Source: Liolophura sinensis (Eukaryota > Mollusca > Polyplacophora > Chitonida > Chitonidae). Taken from it: 64,000 nt of DNA. This document shows, piece by piece, positions 53,084-62,563 of the stretch (position 1 is its first letter; every line of letters starts with the position of its first letter). The stretch covers positions 7,879,606 through 7,943,605 of the forward strand of contig NC_088305.1 of assembly GCF_032854445.1 (NCBI RefSeq), read 5' to 3'. The notes below the pieces were generated by a model. The model did no database searches. It saw only the letters and a program-made list of their open reading frames with translations, and was not told the origin of the DNA. Position numbers and translations under genes: made by a program.

Positions 53084-56000
53084 TTTTATATATATATATA
53101 TATATATAGGGCAAAGTCAAACATGATATCCTCTCTTCTTGAGTGACCTACTTGTATGAAGGTTAAGTTCACCTAACTAGTAATATGTCGTTGTTGCACT
53201 CAGCTCAGGCTGGAACATCACAAAGCAAAAATTAATATTTCTTTTTTTGGCATCATGGCATCTGGGTGTGAAGTATCAAAAGGTAATAACAAATGTGACA
53301 TCTGACAGCTGAAATAACACTTTTACACAGGACAGAAATCCTGATATTCACTTAAATGTATATCTAACTTTCAACTAAGCACGTGTAAGTATTGCCTATA
53401 CACGTGCATGTATGTGTAGATGAAGTATTCAACAGACTGGCCACCACTCACATAGGTACACGTTAGTGTATGTATCGCATTTCAGTCGCGATGATTTCAT
53501 GGAAATATCACCAGCGAGAAATGATATTCTCCGCCATTCTGTGTTTTAGATGATTGACAGTAAGCTGATGGGACGATATGGCAAATCCCAGATCCCAAGA
53601 GAAAACACGTCCAAGTACTCAATACGGCGTCTACAGAAGCCTGAACATAAATGAAACCGCAGATTTTCATGAAAAAAAAAGACATCGTTTTTGATATATG
53701 GAGGGTATAACTATTAATGGCAAGCAGGTGTGAGGGATCAGAGAACTGGGGAGGCAGATCAGCAGGTGTCACATTTGTCTCTTCTTTACCCAGCAGGCCA
53801 AGCTTTTAAAGCAGGATCTGTACTCCATCAACACCTGCACAAATTTGCGTCGATAAGTTCACCTTTAAAGACAATTTTGCTTTCCAGCCCCAACCTTTGT
53901 ATACATGTACATGCATGTTGATAAAAAAAAAAGGGAGACAGCACTACGTCAACTTCGCATATATGACATGTATTCTGAATTTTGAAATAAATGGATCCGT
54001 GTATCCGTGTAATCAAGGACACAACTACAGTGCACATGTACTTGTATATCATAGTTGTTAACATTTCCCATCTTTGTATTTTATTTCTTTTCTTCACTAC
54101 CCATTTTTATCTGATTCTTTCACGTGTTAAGAGGAAGCCATTACGCCATCAGCCTATTAACGGCAAGGCTACATGTAGCAAATCATTCATTACAATAACA
54201 GTCTTGACACTTAACTCTTTTATCACTGGTAAAAAAATAAATATAATACGTGTGTGATTTGTTAAAAGTCTAGTCTTGTTCCAGAGCCACAACGACTCCC
54301 TCATCTTCCATCATTTATCCATCTCGAAATTTATTTGTTTTGTTTTTTTCACGCCACACTCAGCACTATTTCGCTTACAAAATGGCATCCAGAATTACAG
54401 TGGGCCCCACAGGCCCTGAGGGAAAACCCACAACCATTTGCTTGATCGTCAGTAGGCTACTCAAAATAACTTTGTGAAACCCTTTTGTTTTTCAGGCACC
54501 CTTGTTTACCCCCCCCCCCCCACCCAAAAAAAAAAATCAATCAATCAAAAATAGTTGCCTAACAGTTCTGACAGGTCATATGACATAACAGGACAGGACA
54601 GGATTCAAACTCTCCCACTTCAATTTACTTAATTCCAATGTATTTGCTAACAGAGCCAAACCCTACCAACACCAGTCAAACTGAGAGTTAAAGGTGCTTG
54701 GATAGCATGTGTTAGTATAAAACAAACAGGTGAAAAGCCCTTTAGAGTACATGTAGTAAAAGAAAGCACAGTTACCCCAGGGATCCAAATATATACTCTA
54801 CCATTCTTTCTCATTTTTAAAATGCTTGTGATTTGCATATGTGCTGTCAGGAAAGAAAGCAATGTTAAAAGAAATAAGATTAATGTTAAAAACGGCAATC
54901 ATACATTTAATTAGGCACACATAAACAATTTTTAAACCAATATTAAATCATATTTTTACCACAATTCGGAGAGAAGTTTAGGCTTTTGATTGGTCAATCT
55001 GCCTTGAATCAGCTATTGTATTGGCTGAGCAGGTGAGGAAGATAGCCTCCTATCTTGGATATTTTTTTCTGTCTACCTACACTGTCATGGACGTATGCTT
55101 CAGCCAATAGCAACACTCATGACTCTGTACTGATCAATAACGTTACATTTAAACAAACAAACAGTACTTAGCAAATCAATATTCCCTCAGGGGAACATAC
55201 ATGTACTTGATTTCCTGTATTTGACATAAAAATCTATCTCCTAAAAGTGCAATTTTTAACTTTTTTCAGAGCGAAAAAAAAATTCACAAAACATTACTTT
55301 TAGCACTTACACGCATTAAAGTACGTTTTCTTTTTTTCTAGTAGGACATCATCTTATCTTTCAGGCCATTAAACCACAAATCTCAATTCTCAGATCAACA
55401 GAACTCTCAGAATCGGGCAAAATGATGAAATCATGGCCAACATTTTCGATCAAATAGAGTATTTAATAAGTTCACATGAGCTCTGCAGCTCCTAACAATA
55501 CTGTACATCTGTCAACAATCACGAGGGCTGCACACATATACAGTACAATGTATTTTCCCTAGTGTGTTGTTTTGGGGAATGTATATGTTCGTGTATGTTC
55601 ATATTAAAGGGTTTTACAAAGAACCAAATGTAACCGAAGACAGTGCGTGAAATGCCTTTTGCCTTAACCATAATCTGAAAGTCGGGGCAGAAAAAATATA
55701 AACTGAACACATTTACTTTCCCACTAATTCAGGATAGAAAAGACGTTTACTTTCCCGATATTTCTGCATAGAAAAGAGATTTACATTAAAGTTCCACAAA
55801 TACATGGACTGATTTTGAAGTCTTCTGCTGATGGATCATGGACAAACTTTTGAACATGCATGTTCACAATATCATTTGGTTAATGTAGGCACACGGGTAA
55901 AAAATGCAACCTGCCTTCAAACTGAGTATTAAAGTAAAAGAAAGCTAATATACAGAGTCAGCTTCATTATACAGACAAATGAAAACTATGCGTAAAAATA

Positions 56001-58877
56001 CTTTCATTCATTTTTCCAGACCTTTTTGAGAGTGTTGAAAGGCATTAAAATACTTGTAAACTATGGTGACTTTATGAAACATACTGACAGTAGTGAAGAA
56101 CTCTGACGGCACATCACCTTTTTTCCTCATGTTCACCAGAAGGAAGTAATTTTTGGGAACATTATTTCAGTAATCTTTCACTCATGGGTAAAAAGATTCA
56201 TTTCAACACTCATTGTCGTGATTACAGTTGGATAAACTTCTTGTGACATCACAGTTCCTAGCCTCTGACATTGTCTGATAGTATGGTCCATAAAGCTCAC
56301 CACAGAACCCAAATGTTCGAGCACTTTTAACTCTTTTCACAAAAATCTAAGAAAATTAATTAAAGTATATTTATGCGTAAGTTTAAGCAATCTACTTAGT
56401 GATGCCTACTTTGATTTTTAGAGGTCTTCTCCTGTGAAAGAAATCTTGTGTTTTGTGGACATCTTCTGTGAATATATCCACATATTGACGTTCATGCATT
56501 TGCCATTCTTAAATACAACGTTCATCTTAATACATGCACATGCACCTGGTATCTAAAGCCATTTTCATGTCTAAACGCATGTAAGCTGTAAATTTTTGAA
56601 AACTGGTTTTGAAGAGCTACTTTTAGTGGCATGCCCTGGGAAATTAATAGTGATTAACAGTGTAATTAATCTTACAAATGTACATGCACGCTCCTAACAT
56701 GCATGCAAAATTCATGGAAGGTAAACGGTCTGGAATGACCGAAATACTCCACAAACAGCCTCGAAAATGTGGAACCTGGGCCACATGAACAGCCGCCCCA
56801 CCTGAGCCTTTATACTGATACAGGTCAACCAGTCGTTGCACCATCCCCTTAACACCTAGCGAGGAAGTTACAACTTCCTCTTTTAAGGTCTTAGATGTGA
56901 TCCGACCCAGGATTGACCCAGATTCTACTGTCCCCGAAAGCAACAGGCTTGGAATGACCCCCACTACATGTACATGTGCCTTTTGGATGGAGTCATGTAT
57001 GAACCCATCCTACATGTGCCTTGTCGATGGAGTCATGTATGCACCCATCCTACATGTGCCTTATGGATGGAGTCATGTATGCACCCATCCTACATGTGCC
57101 TTGTGGATGGAGTCATGTATGCACCCATTCTACATGTGCCTTGTGGATGGAGTCATGTATGAACCCACCCTACATGTGCCTTGTGGAAAAAGTCATGTAT
57201 GAACCCACCCTACATGTACCTTGTCGATGGAGTCATGTATGAACCCATCCTACATGTGCCTTGTGGATGGAGTCATGTATGAACCCACCCTACATGTGCC
57301 TTGTGGATGGAGTCATGTATGAACCCACCCTACATGTGCCTTGTGGATGGAGTCACATATGAACCCATCCTACATGTGCCCTGTGGATGGAGTCAGGTAT
57401 GAACCCATCCTACATGTGCCTTGTGGATGGAGTCACATATGAACCCATCCTACATGTGCCCTGTGGATGGAGTCATGTATGCACCCATCCTACATGTGCC
57501 TTGTGGATGGAGTCAGGTATGAACCCATCCTACATGTGCCTTTTGGATGGAGTCATGTATGAACCCATCCTACATGTACCTTGTGGATGGAGTCATGTAT
57601 GAACCCATTCTACATGTGCCTTGCGGATGGAGTCATGTATGAACCCACCCTACATGTGCCTTGTGGATGGAGTCATGAATGAAACCACCCCACATGTGCC
57701 TTTTGGATAACATATCTCACTCAAAAGTTAAGCTTGTTTAAAGTCACACATTGGGCTTTACTCTGATTGACTGATCCACCTTATTAAGCTTTATAGGACG
57801 ACTGGAGAGCTTTTTGTGAAATTTGATTGGAGTCTTTTCAGAAAAACGTAAGCACTGGCATCAAAAGTATCATCTTTAAAGCCTTTAGTTGCTTTTGAAA
57901 GTGCATCTTTGGTTTGGCACGGCATAAGTACATTAACAGGATAACAAACGTCTTGACATTAAGTTGCTACTGAAACAATGATATCTGGATTCAAACATAC
58001 AAACTCATGGGTCAAGGACCTGGTGTTCACTGAGAGCCAGCATTTCAACCAATCTGAGCCAATGAGGTACGCAATATTTGTATTACTAGACACATTACCA
58101 ATAAAAAAAGGCTGACACAAATCAACATATTTGTACCTCATACTGGAGGACTTCTGCCAATTGCCTGCCAGACCATTCTGTTCTATCTGCTCCACTTCTG
58201 TGATGAAGGTGTCAAACAACTCATTCAGTTCCGAGTTCAATTTGTTCACCAATTCCCCTTGAAGTGCCTGATGAAAATGAAATAACCAACGCTGTTACTG
58301 AAAACTCTTAACAATAAATTGCCTGTATTGTCAAGTATATGCACATTTAGATGTTTATTCTGCATCAGACAAAATAAGTACTCCACTGAACTCTCTTTGG
58401 ACAACAACGGTCATTTGGGCAACGTGTATATCCCCAGGGGAAACCCATGATTATCCAAAGATTGCTGGCAGACCTTCCCACAAACCACCAGAGAGGAAGC
58501 CAGTATGAGCTGGACTTAACTGCAGTGTAATGACCCAGGAGTTTCTCACCAGTGCGGTAGCTCTGAGTTCAAGTCCAGCTCATGCTGGCTTCCTGTCCGG
58601 TTGTACGTGGGAAGGTCTGGCAGCAACCTGTGGATGGTCGTGGCTTTCCCACGGGCTCTGCCCAGTTTCCACCCACCATAATGCCGGCCGCCGTTGTATA
58701 AGTGAAATATTCTTGAGTGCGGCGTAAAACACCAATCAAATAAATAAATAAATAAATAAAGACACAGGCAGCGTGTTTGCCCAAGTTCCATGTACATGTA
58801 CCTTACCTGAGCTTGATCTCTTATTCGCTGAAGGTTCACCTCCTTCATTGCTCTGTTCTGTACTGGGCTGGCCACTC
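42075..58877 (-). CDS. SOAT: Sterol O-acyltransferase (ACAT/SOAT), 14 joined exons
   Basis: The enzyme is an endoplasmic-reticulum membrane-bound O-acyltransferase that transfers fatty acyl-CoA to cholesterol or other sterols to make storage esters. Fourteen exons on the - strand join with consistent phases (1,583 nt, about 527 residues), against about 550 residues for vertebrate SOAT1. Diagnostic segments are [20 protein letters not shown], the transmembrane segments of the next exons, [33 protein letters not shown], the catalytic-His segment SAVFHEFIL and the C-terminal PRSWTC. The HDWLY and PRSWTC segments favour SOAT over DGAT1. The initiator exon is not firmly placed. The gene converges with the mucin-like gene. 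Confidence 0.93.
42186..42535 (+). repeat. 33-bp minisatellite in the last SOAT intron, about 10 copies
   Basis: The unit GAAAAGACTGGTTGTTGTTT plus AACACCCGAAACA has a 33-bp period (42421 and 42454). It lies within about 50 bp of the last exon. Frames on both strands stay open because 33 is a multiple of three. Confidence 0.95.
42536..43319 (-). other. Rest of last SOAT intron
   Basis: It contains a SINE A copy at 43085-43190 and a G-rich patch at 42635-42660. A fragment near 42730-42850 resembles dispersed repeat G at 43715 and 47895. Confidence 0.5.
43085..43192 (+). mobile_element. SINE family A, 5'-truncated
   Basis: It has CTCAGTTTCCTTCCACCATA, ATGCTGGTCGCTGTC, TCTTGAGTACGGCGTAAAAC and an (AAAT)n tail. 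Confidence 0.88.
43320..43462 (-). CDS. SOAT: SOAT exon 13 of those found
   Basis: The exon is 143 nt and runs from phase 1 to phase 0. It encodes [20 protein letters not shown] and [11 protein letters not shown], equivalent to the last transmembrane region and the EWYAR segment of SOAT. The donor is AAT|GTGAGT. Reading through it would give a different C-terminus, but PRSWTC in the next exon supports splicing. Confidence 0.9.
43715..44080 (+). repeat. Dispersed repeat G, copy 1
   Basis: The blocks AAACCACTGACCAAGTTACT, AACTTTCTCAAATGTGAC, CACACCCTGTCGGTGG, TGAAATTTAAGATGGG and CTTCTGACCTAGC resemble 47895-48200 in the same order. The element type is unknown. Confidence 0.45.
44289..44380 (-). 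repeat. Dispersed repeat D, reverse copy
   Basis: On the - strand it reads AGAGAGTAGAACGAGAGCAG, TGACGATAGTGTAGCAGATT, CACGTAAACGGTGAAATACG and TTTGTCACTTTACC, matching the copies at 24210 and 25255. Confidence 0.6.
44457..44592 (-). CDS. SOAT: SOAT exon 12 of those found: catalytic His
   Basis: The exon is 136 nt and runs from phase 0 to phase 1. It encodes [20 protein letters not shown], then [18 protein letters not shown]. The His of FHEF aligns with the conserved MBOAT catalytic His, here followed by Glu-Phe where vertebrate SOATs have Glu-Tyr. The donor is GGAT|GTAAGT. Confidence 0.92.
44593..45572 (-). other. SOAT intron, nothing else recognised
   Basis: AT-rich intron with two short TTGATTGATTAATTGATTT patches (about 44620 and 44707). 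No mobile element is recognised. Confidence 0.5.
45573..45671 (-). CDS. SOAT: SOAT exon 11 of those found: DWWN motif
   Basis: This phase 0-0 exon of 99 nt encodes [20 protein letters not shown] and [13 protein letters not shown]. With the preceding exon it completes FYKDWWN, the conserved SOAT/DGAT1 motif, including the Asn that lies in the active-site region of MBOAT enzymes. The donor is TAC|GTGAGT. Confidence 0.95.
45755..46022 (-). mobile_element. SINE family A, full length, reverse
   Basis: It starts TTTATTTATCTGATTGGAGT, contains CCAGCATTATGGTATGAG, AGACCTTCCCACAAACG and GAGAGGAAGC. It ends in the tRNA head CATGCTAACTAGGCCGTGGA and GGCCCC. Confidence 0.9.
46289..46365 (-). CDS. SOAT: SOAT exon 10 of those found
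   Basis: The exon is 77 nt and runs from phase 1 to phase 0. It encodes [20 protein letters not shown] and RLFYK, leading into DWWN. The [15 protein letters not shown] segment is highly conserved in SOATs. The donor is AAG|GTAAGA. Confidence 0.95.
46366..47013 (-). other. SOAT intron, nothing else recognised
   Basis: 648 bp of AT-rich intron with no repeat identified. Confidence 0.5.
47014..47210 (-). CDS. SOAT: SOAT exon 9 of those found
   Basis: The exon is 197 nt and runs from phase 2 to phase 1. It encodes [38 protein letters not shown] and [10 protein letters not shown], matching the SOAT region with the RW.YV..NFAQV signature and a long membrane segment. The donor is ATAG|GTGAAT. Confidence 0.94.
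47456..47558 (-). CDS. SOAT: SOAT exon 8 of those found
   Basis: The exon is 103 nt and runs from phase 1 to phase 2. It encodes an acidic stretch ([18 protein letters not shown]) followed by [17 protein letters not shown], the conserved [18 protein letters not shown]-like segment. The donor is CCAAG|GTAAGC. Confidence 0.94.
47559..48333 (-). other. SOAT intron with dispersed repeat G
   Basis: An A12 and CA-rich patch near 47567-47590 and a likely second copy of dispersed repeat G at about 47895-48200 (AAACTACTGACCTTTGGCAA, CTTCCCCAAATGACAC, ACACCACATTGGTGGG). No exon is seen. Confidence 0.5.
48334..48409 (-). CDS. SOAT: SOAT exon 7 of those found
   Basis: The exon is 76 nt and runs from phase 0 to phase 1. 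It encodes [20 protein letters not shown] and YKHGK, equivalent to the conserved LVMKxHSFVREN segment of SOAT. The donor is CAAAG|GTACAT. Confidence 0.93.
48410..49112 (-). other. SOAT intron, nothing else recognised
   Basis: AT-rich intron of about 700 bp. I see no repeat family. Confidence 0.5.
49113..49240 (-). CDS. SOAT: SOAT exon 6 of those found
   Basis: The exon is 128 nt and runs from phase 1 to phase 0. It encodes [20 protein letters not shown] and then [22 protein letters not shown] is conserved in SOATs between membrane segments. The donor is GAGCAG|GTAAAC. Confidence 0.92.
49362..49522 (-). mobile_element. SINE family A, reverse, truncated on the head side
   Basis: It has TTAATTGGTGTTTTACGCCG, CTCAAGAATATTTCACTTAT, GGCGGCCAGCATTATGGTGG and GGAGAGGAAGCCAGCG. 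It lies between SOAT exons 5 and 6. Confidence 0.9.
49687..49868 (-). CDS. SOAT: SOAT exon 5 of those found
   Basis: The exon is 182 nt and runs from phase 2 to phase 1. It encodes [40 protein letters not shown] and [10 protein letters not shown], covering two membrane segments. The acceptor TTTTTCCCTTGCAG and donor GTCC|GTAAGT are good. Confidence 0.9.
49869..50396 (-). other. SOAT intron with (TTTA)n microsatellite
   Basis: A (TTTA)n run lies at about 50222-50262. Otherwise it is AT-rich and unremarkable. Confidence 0.6.
50397..50504 (-). CDS. SOAT: SOAT exon 4 of those found
   Basis: The exon is 108 nt and runs from phase 2 to phase 2. It encodes [20 protein letters not shown] and [15 protein letters not shown], matching the conserved ELLEVxHIRTIYHMF and first membrane segment of SOAT. 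The donor is GGAAG|GTAAGC. Confidence 0.95.
50634..50816 (-). mobile_element. SINE family A, reverse arm of a head-to-head pair
   Basis: It contains TTGATTGCTGTTTTACGCTG, CCCACAGGTTGCTGG, ACATACAGCCAGAAAGGAAG and CACCGCATTGGTGGGACC. It directly abuts a + fragment at 50817. Confidence 0.85.
50817..50893 (+). mobile_element. SINE family A tail, forward arm of the pair
   Basis: It has CACCATAATGGTGGTCACC, AGTCAAATATTCCAAGAG and ATCAAATAAATAAATAAAC. Confidence 0.75.
50929..50994 (-). CDS. SOAT: SOAT exon 3 of those found
   Basis: The exon is 66 nt and runs from phase 2 to phase 2. It encodes [20 protein letters not shown] plus Leu, equivalent to the KxFxARRSLL segment just before the first membrane span. 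The donor is TAAC|GTGAGT. Confidence 0.9.
51885..52100 (+). repeat. 30-bp minisatellite, 7 copies
   Basis: The unit ACATTTCACAAGGAAACTAA plus TAAATGTGGA has a 30-bp period. Frames stay open on both strands because 30 is a multiple of three. Confidence 0.95.
53048..53109 (+). repeat. (AT)n microsatellite
   Basis: Two AT runs flank a short GTTTTTT interruption, all within about 60 bp. Confidence 0.95.
54330..54455 (-). mobile_element. SINE family A, reverse, diverged
   Basis: It has CACGCCACACTCAGCACTAT, TCGCTTACAAAATGGC and AAACCCACAACCATTTGC. Confidence 0.65.
55392..55432 (+). repeat. Dispersed repeat F, copy 2
   Basis: It repeats AGATCAACAGAACTCTCAGA seen at 41216. The downstream AAAATGA is also shared. 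Confidence 0.55.
56720..56900 (+). repeat. Dispersed repeat C, copy 2
   Basis: TTTATACTGATACAGGTCAA, CCAGTCGTTGCACCATCCCC and CTAGCGAGGAAG match the copy at 10180. Sequence further upstream is not clearly shared. Confidence 0.65.
56965..57710 (+). repeat. 40-bp minisatellite, about 18 copies
   Basis: The unit TACATGTGCCTTGTGGATGG plus AGTCATGTATGAACCCATCC has a strict 40-bp period. Variant units (GCACCC versus GAACCC, AGTCACATAT) occur in blocks. Confidence 0.97.
58137..58267 (-). CDS. SOAT: SOAT exon 2 of those found
   Basis: The exon is 131 nt and runs from phase 0 to phase 2. It encodes [20 protein letters not shown] and [12 protein letters not shown], a helical hydrophilic region like the cytosolic N-terminal part of SOAT that drives oligomerisation. 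The acceptor is ATTTTCATCAG and the donor is ATGAG|GTACAA. Confidence 0.82.
58430..58527 (-). mobile_element. SINE family A, reverse arm of a second pair
   Basis: It contains GGGGAAACCCATGATTATCC, GATTGCTGGCAGACCTTCCC and GAGAGGAAGCCAGTATGAGC. It abuts a + copy. Confidence 0.8.
58528..58765 (+). mobile_element. SINE family A, near full length
   Basis: It runs from AATGACCCAGGAGTTTCTCA and the B-box-like GAGTTCAAGTCCAGCTC through CCACCATAATGCCGGC to GCGGCGTAAAACACCAATCA and (AAAT)n. Confidence 0.92.
58807..58877 (-). CDS. SOAT: SOAT exon 1 of those found
   Basis: The exon is 71 nt and runs from phase 1 to phase 0. It encodes [20 protein letters not shown] and QAQ, continuing the N-terminal helical region. 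The acceptor is TTTGTTTTTCAG and the donor is CTCAG|GTAAGG, 42 bp from a SINE tail. Confidence 0.8.
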
Positions 58878-59781
58878 CTGAAAAACAAAAAAAAGAAGAT
58901 CGACTGAATGACATGAATGACTCATCAATCAAATTGATGGAACATCTCAGAAAAAAAAAAATCGATTTTCAAAAGCACCAAAGAGAAATTAGCGACTGGA
59001 CACTGTTAAAACTGAGAGGTTTTATGCCTACATGTGTAGGTACATGTGTACTAGGCCAGAAACAAAAACCACCTACCACAACAAACATACATGCATATAT
59101 GTGCAAGTCGCAGTACACGTACCTCACCTGTTAGTGTATCGGAGATCCTCAACAACTTTAAACACAGTGCATGCACCAGATAAACTGCCGTGGACATTCA
59201 TGCATATGCAGTATGCAATGTCCTGCTGGCAGAGGTGTTAGTCTGCTAGTTAATGCGCAGGAGACACCTGACATTATAAAGCCCATCCGCTTTTCTGGCA
59301 CAGTAAAAAGTCACGAGGACTCCTCATAGTTCCTGGTCATTTAATTATTCTAATTCTTCATGGAGATAAGGGGCATGTATGTTTTACATCCGCAAGATTT
59401 AGTCTTCTAACACAATTAACAATTAACAATCTGCTGAGTTTTGTGCCAGTTCTTTTTCTTCCTTTACTTTGAGGCTGAGAGGATTTCTCTCTGAAAGTTA
59501 CCCCCCCATCTGTGTGTTTACAAATGTGCATGTAAGTAGATTTCGTCGCACATGTCAATGACCAGGGCACATCTGGGCAGACTGTCACATCATGCTAAAC
59601 ACATCTGTGCACGGATGTAAATTTTTTAACCCTAAATGCTCATGTGTCGTTTACACCTGTAGAAAGCAATGCTTAAATAATATTTTCGATTCTCGTGCTC
59701 ACACACAACATAGGGCGTGAAAACAAAGCCTCCAAAATGTCTATTGTAACTTTGTACATTCAATGACTGATAAGCCAGCAG
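58878..59781 (-). other. 5' SOAT intron or flank, nothing recognised
   Basis: AT-rich sequence with ACATGTA-type patches. No domain or repeat family is seen. Confidence 0.4.
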
Positions 59782-60048
59782 GTTTTATTTATTTGATTGG
59801 TGTTTTACGCCTTACTCAAGAATATTTCACTCATAACACGGCGGCGAGCATTATGATGAGAGGGCACAGAGCAGGGCCCCGAGGAATCCCACGACCATCA
59901 GCACACTGCTGGTAGGCCTTGCAATGTACAACCAGAGAGGAAGCCAGCATGAACTGGACTTGAACTCACAGCCACCACATTGGTGAGAGGCTCCAGGGTT
60001 GTTGTGCTGCACTTTCACACTAACCAATTCAGCCATGGAGGCCCTCCC
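59782..60048 (-). mobile_element. SINE family A, full length, reverse
   Basis: It starts TTTATTTATTTGATTGGTGT, includes CGGCGAGCATTATGATG and GAACTGGACTTGAACTCAC (reverse B box). It ends with the tRNA head CACTAACCAATTCAGCCATG and GAGGCCC. Confidence 0.93.
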
Positions 60049-60813
60049 AGAGAATTCAAACCTTGATATGTATCTCAATGCGACAATGATCTTCTTTGAA
60101 CCAAAGGACATTCACAACAAAAAAGAAAACTAACTAAAAACACCTGATAATGAATGAAAGAAAAACTGACTATCCAACACACTTTGTCACAAGATTTTGT
60201 GGAAGGCCACACACACGCACAAAAAAAAACAAACAATTTACAGAAACTCATTTCACCAATCAAACCACATAATACTAATATTCCTTTCTTTAAAAAGTTC
60301 CTGTTTCAGCATACACAACAGGACTGACAATAACAACAACCAATAGTAAGCGAAGTATCCAACTCACAGTCAAGGGCTTCAATCGGTAAAACAGTATCAA
60401 AGTCAAATTATTAAAGACCAGCTTCATTAATAACATCAGTAGTATCACAGTCTCCTGAAATTATATATATTATTGTAACGTTTCAAAAAATTACCTGGAT
60501 GCAAAAGTACATGTATCCAAGTTTTGGTTTTACACCAACTGTTCATACATGTATAAATAGAGTGGTGACATTAAAACTGTCCCATGTTTATCTACTCTCC
60601 CACGCCAGTGGTTAAGTGACTCGCTTCATCAGGTAACAGATGTAATTGTAGGGGGCTAACTCAAGAGTGCGCTGAACAGAGACAATAAACCTCATTTGGT
60701 TTAAAAACAAGATCTGAATTTACATCACAAAACAGGGTTTTGAATGTACTAACAGCTGTTATTCTACATGTACAGGTGAACAATTAAAATAGCTCAACAC
60801 ATGTACACAATTT

Positions 60814-60859
60814 GTGTGTGTGTGTGTGTGTTTTTTTTTTTGCGGGGGGGGGGGGGGGG
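60814..60859 (+). repeat. (GT)n, T11 and G16 composite simple repeat
   Basis: A GT run is followed by eleven T, GC and sixteen G. Length may be unreliable. Confidence 0.9.
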
Positions 60860-61490
60860 TAATATAAGCAACACTCTCAACACTATTTCAGTCCTACCAC
60901 AACAGTGTGTCCATGTACAAGTAGCAAGCCTGTTTCAATGCCCACAGATTTATAGTGCTGCCTCACTGGAATATCACAGCAAAGACACTTTGAAAAGAAA
61001 CCGGATGTATCCTAATATAAAAGTGCAAAGAAAAGCCTTGTTCCTAGTAGGCAAATTTGGCCTTAAGCAACACATAGTCCTGTACTTTGCAGCCACACTG
61101 TTCTGCTGTTATTAACCAATGCGCCTGTAATTGTAACATATATACACATTTTCTCTTTTCTCACATTGTTAACCTATCTAACATGTTTAATGAACAACAC
61201 ATTCATATCTCCACTTTTCTGAAGAAAAAAAAAGGTTGAAAAATATAATTAATAGCTTTCAGCACTGCTAACATGTATCCCCAAATAAGGAAAATTACAG
61301 TACATTCATAACAATTGAGTAGTCCTAGACTGCTGACATCTTACATATATCATAACGTCACTGCGTATTATTTTTTCACATTTTTTATTTATCCAATTCT
61401 GCTCTAATAAACAAGCTGCTAGAGGCAGAAAGCTAATTGCTACTCTCTAATTTAAAGCACTAAAACACAGTGTGATAATAAAACTCTGAG

Positions 61491-61545
61491 GTAAACTGAC
61501 ACTGTCAAAAAGCTGTATTTCACCAGTTACGAGCAACCACTTGCG
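61491..61545 (-). repeat. Dispersed repeat D, possible fifth copy
   Basis: GTAAACTGACA, GTATTTCACCAGTTACGAGC resembles the - strand arrangement at 44289. It is diverged. Confidence 0.4.
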
Positions 61546-62436
61546 TTTAAAATGTGTGTACACTTACAGATAAATATATTGCAGATTTAAAGTGAACATG
61601 ACGTCTTCCATTATATATACAAAGCAAAATGATATCGGACACAGCTATCACACAAGAAATATGTAAAAGAAAAAAGTTTTGAAAGCCCAAAAGATGAAGT
61701 TCAGCATTTGGGATATAGCACTGATGGACAATTCTTAGTAGTCATGTTGTAGAAGCCCTTATGAACTTGGCCAATTGCTAGTGCTGAAAATGTCACCTGA
61801 TAATTGGCCATCACATCAAAAATCCTATTAGCTCTCAATCAGTGGAGTTTCTTAAAGTGGATAGACAGGTAGATGCAATAAATTGGATTTTGCAGTTAAG
61901 TGTTAAACTGATGCATTTTGGGTCGCACATTTATGGGCAGGGAATTGAAAACAGCTGAAGGTGAGCTGGTAAGAGAACTGCCTCAAGAGAGTCACTGCTA
62001 GAAGAAAAATATTGCGACTGCATTAGTTTTCCTTTGCAAAGATTCATTACGAAAATATCTTCCAGAAATCTGAATGAAAGAGTCTGTTATGAATCAGACG
62101 ATCCTGCTATGTTCTATAAAAACCCTGAAGTCGGTACAGCCCTCTAGGCCAAATGCTTACACACATGCAGGACGGGGATGAGCAGGACCACTAAAACACA
62201 AGACTTGCGTCCATAAACATAACCCTGATCGAGTGGCACACTAAAGAAGCATCGGCTCTTTGAACATGGAACAGAATTTACACTCTTTGGTTTAGTATCA
62301 GGCGTTTTTGTTTAATACTGATATTACGGGACAGCTCCTTGGTTTTGTGACGTCACTCTAGATAGCTAGATCATGGTAAAATAGAGTCACCAAATGAGTG
62401 CCTAGGTACTACAGGTACATCTATATAACTTGTATT

Positions 62437-62551
62437 TATTGGAATGGTGTTCTACGCCATGCTCAAGAATATTTCACTTATACGATGGCGGCCACCCCTA
62501 TGGAGGGAGGAAACCGGGCAGAACCTGTGGGAAATCCACGACCATCCACAC
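62437..62551 (-). mobile_element. SINE family A, reverse, truncated, with target-site duplication
   Basis: It carries GGTGTTCTACGCCATGCTCA, AGAATATTTCACTTATACGA and GGAAACCGGGCAGAACC. An imperfect 12-bp direct repeat, ATAA(C/T)TTGTATT, flanks it at 62425-62436 and 62552-62563. Confidence 0.82.
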
Positions 62552-62563
62552 ATAATTTGTATT

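Larger units (their letters stand above)
50995..58136 (-). other. Long SOAT intron (about 7.1 kb)
   Basis: It holds the 30-bp and 40-bp minisatellites, an (AT)n run, a SINE copy near 54330, dispersed repeats C and F, and C-rich tracts near 54507-54520. I found no further SOAT exon. The phases of the flanking exons are compatible without one. Confidence 0.55.
60049..62436. other. Non-coding stretch with simple repeats
   Basis: It contains a (GT)n-T11-GC-G16 composite at about 60814-60859 and a possible reverse copy of dispersed repeat D at 61491-61545 (GTATTTCACCAGTTACGAG). No exon is recognised. Confidence 0.45.
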
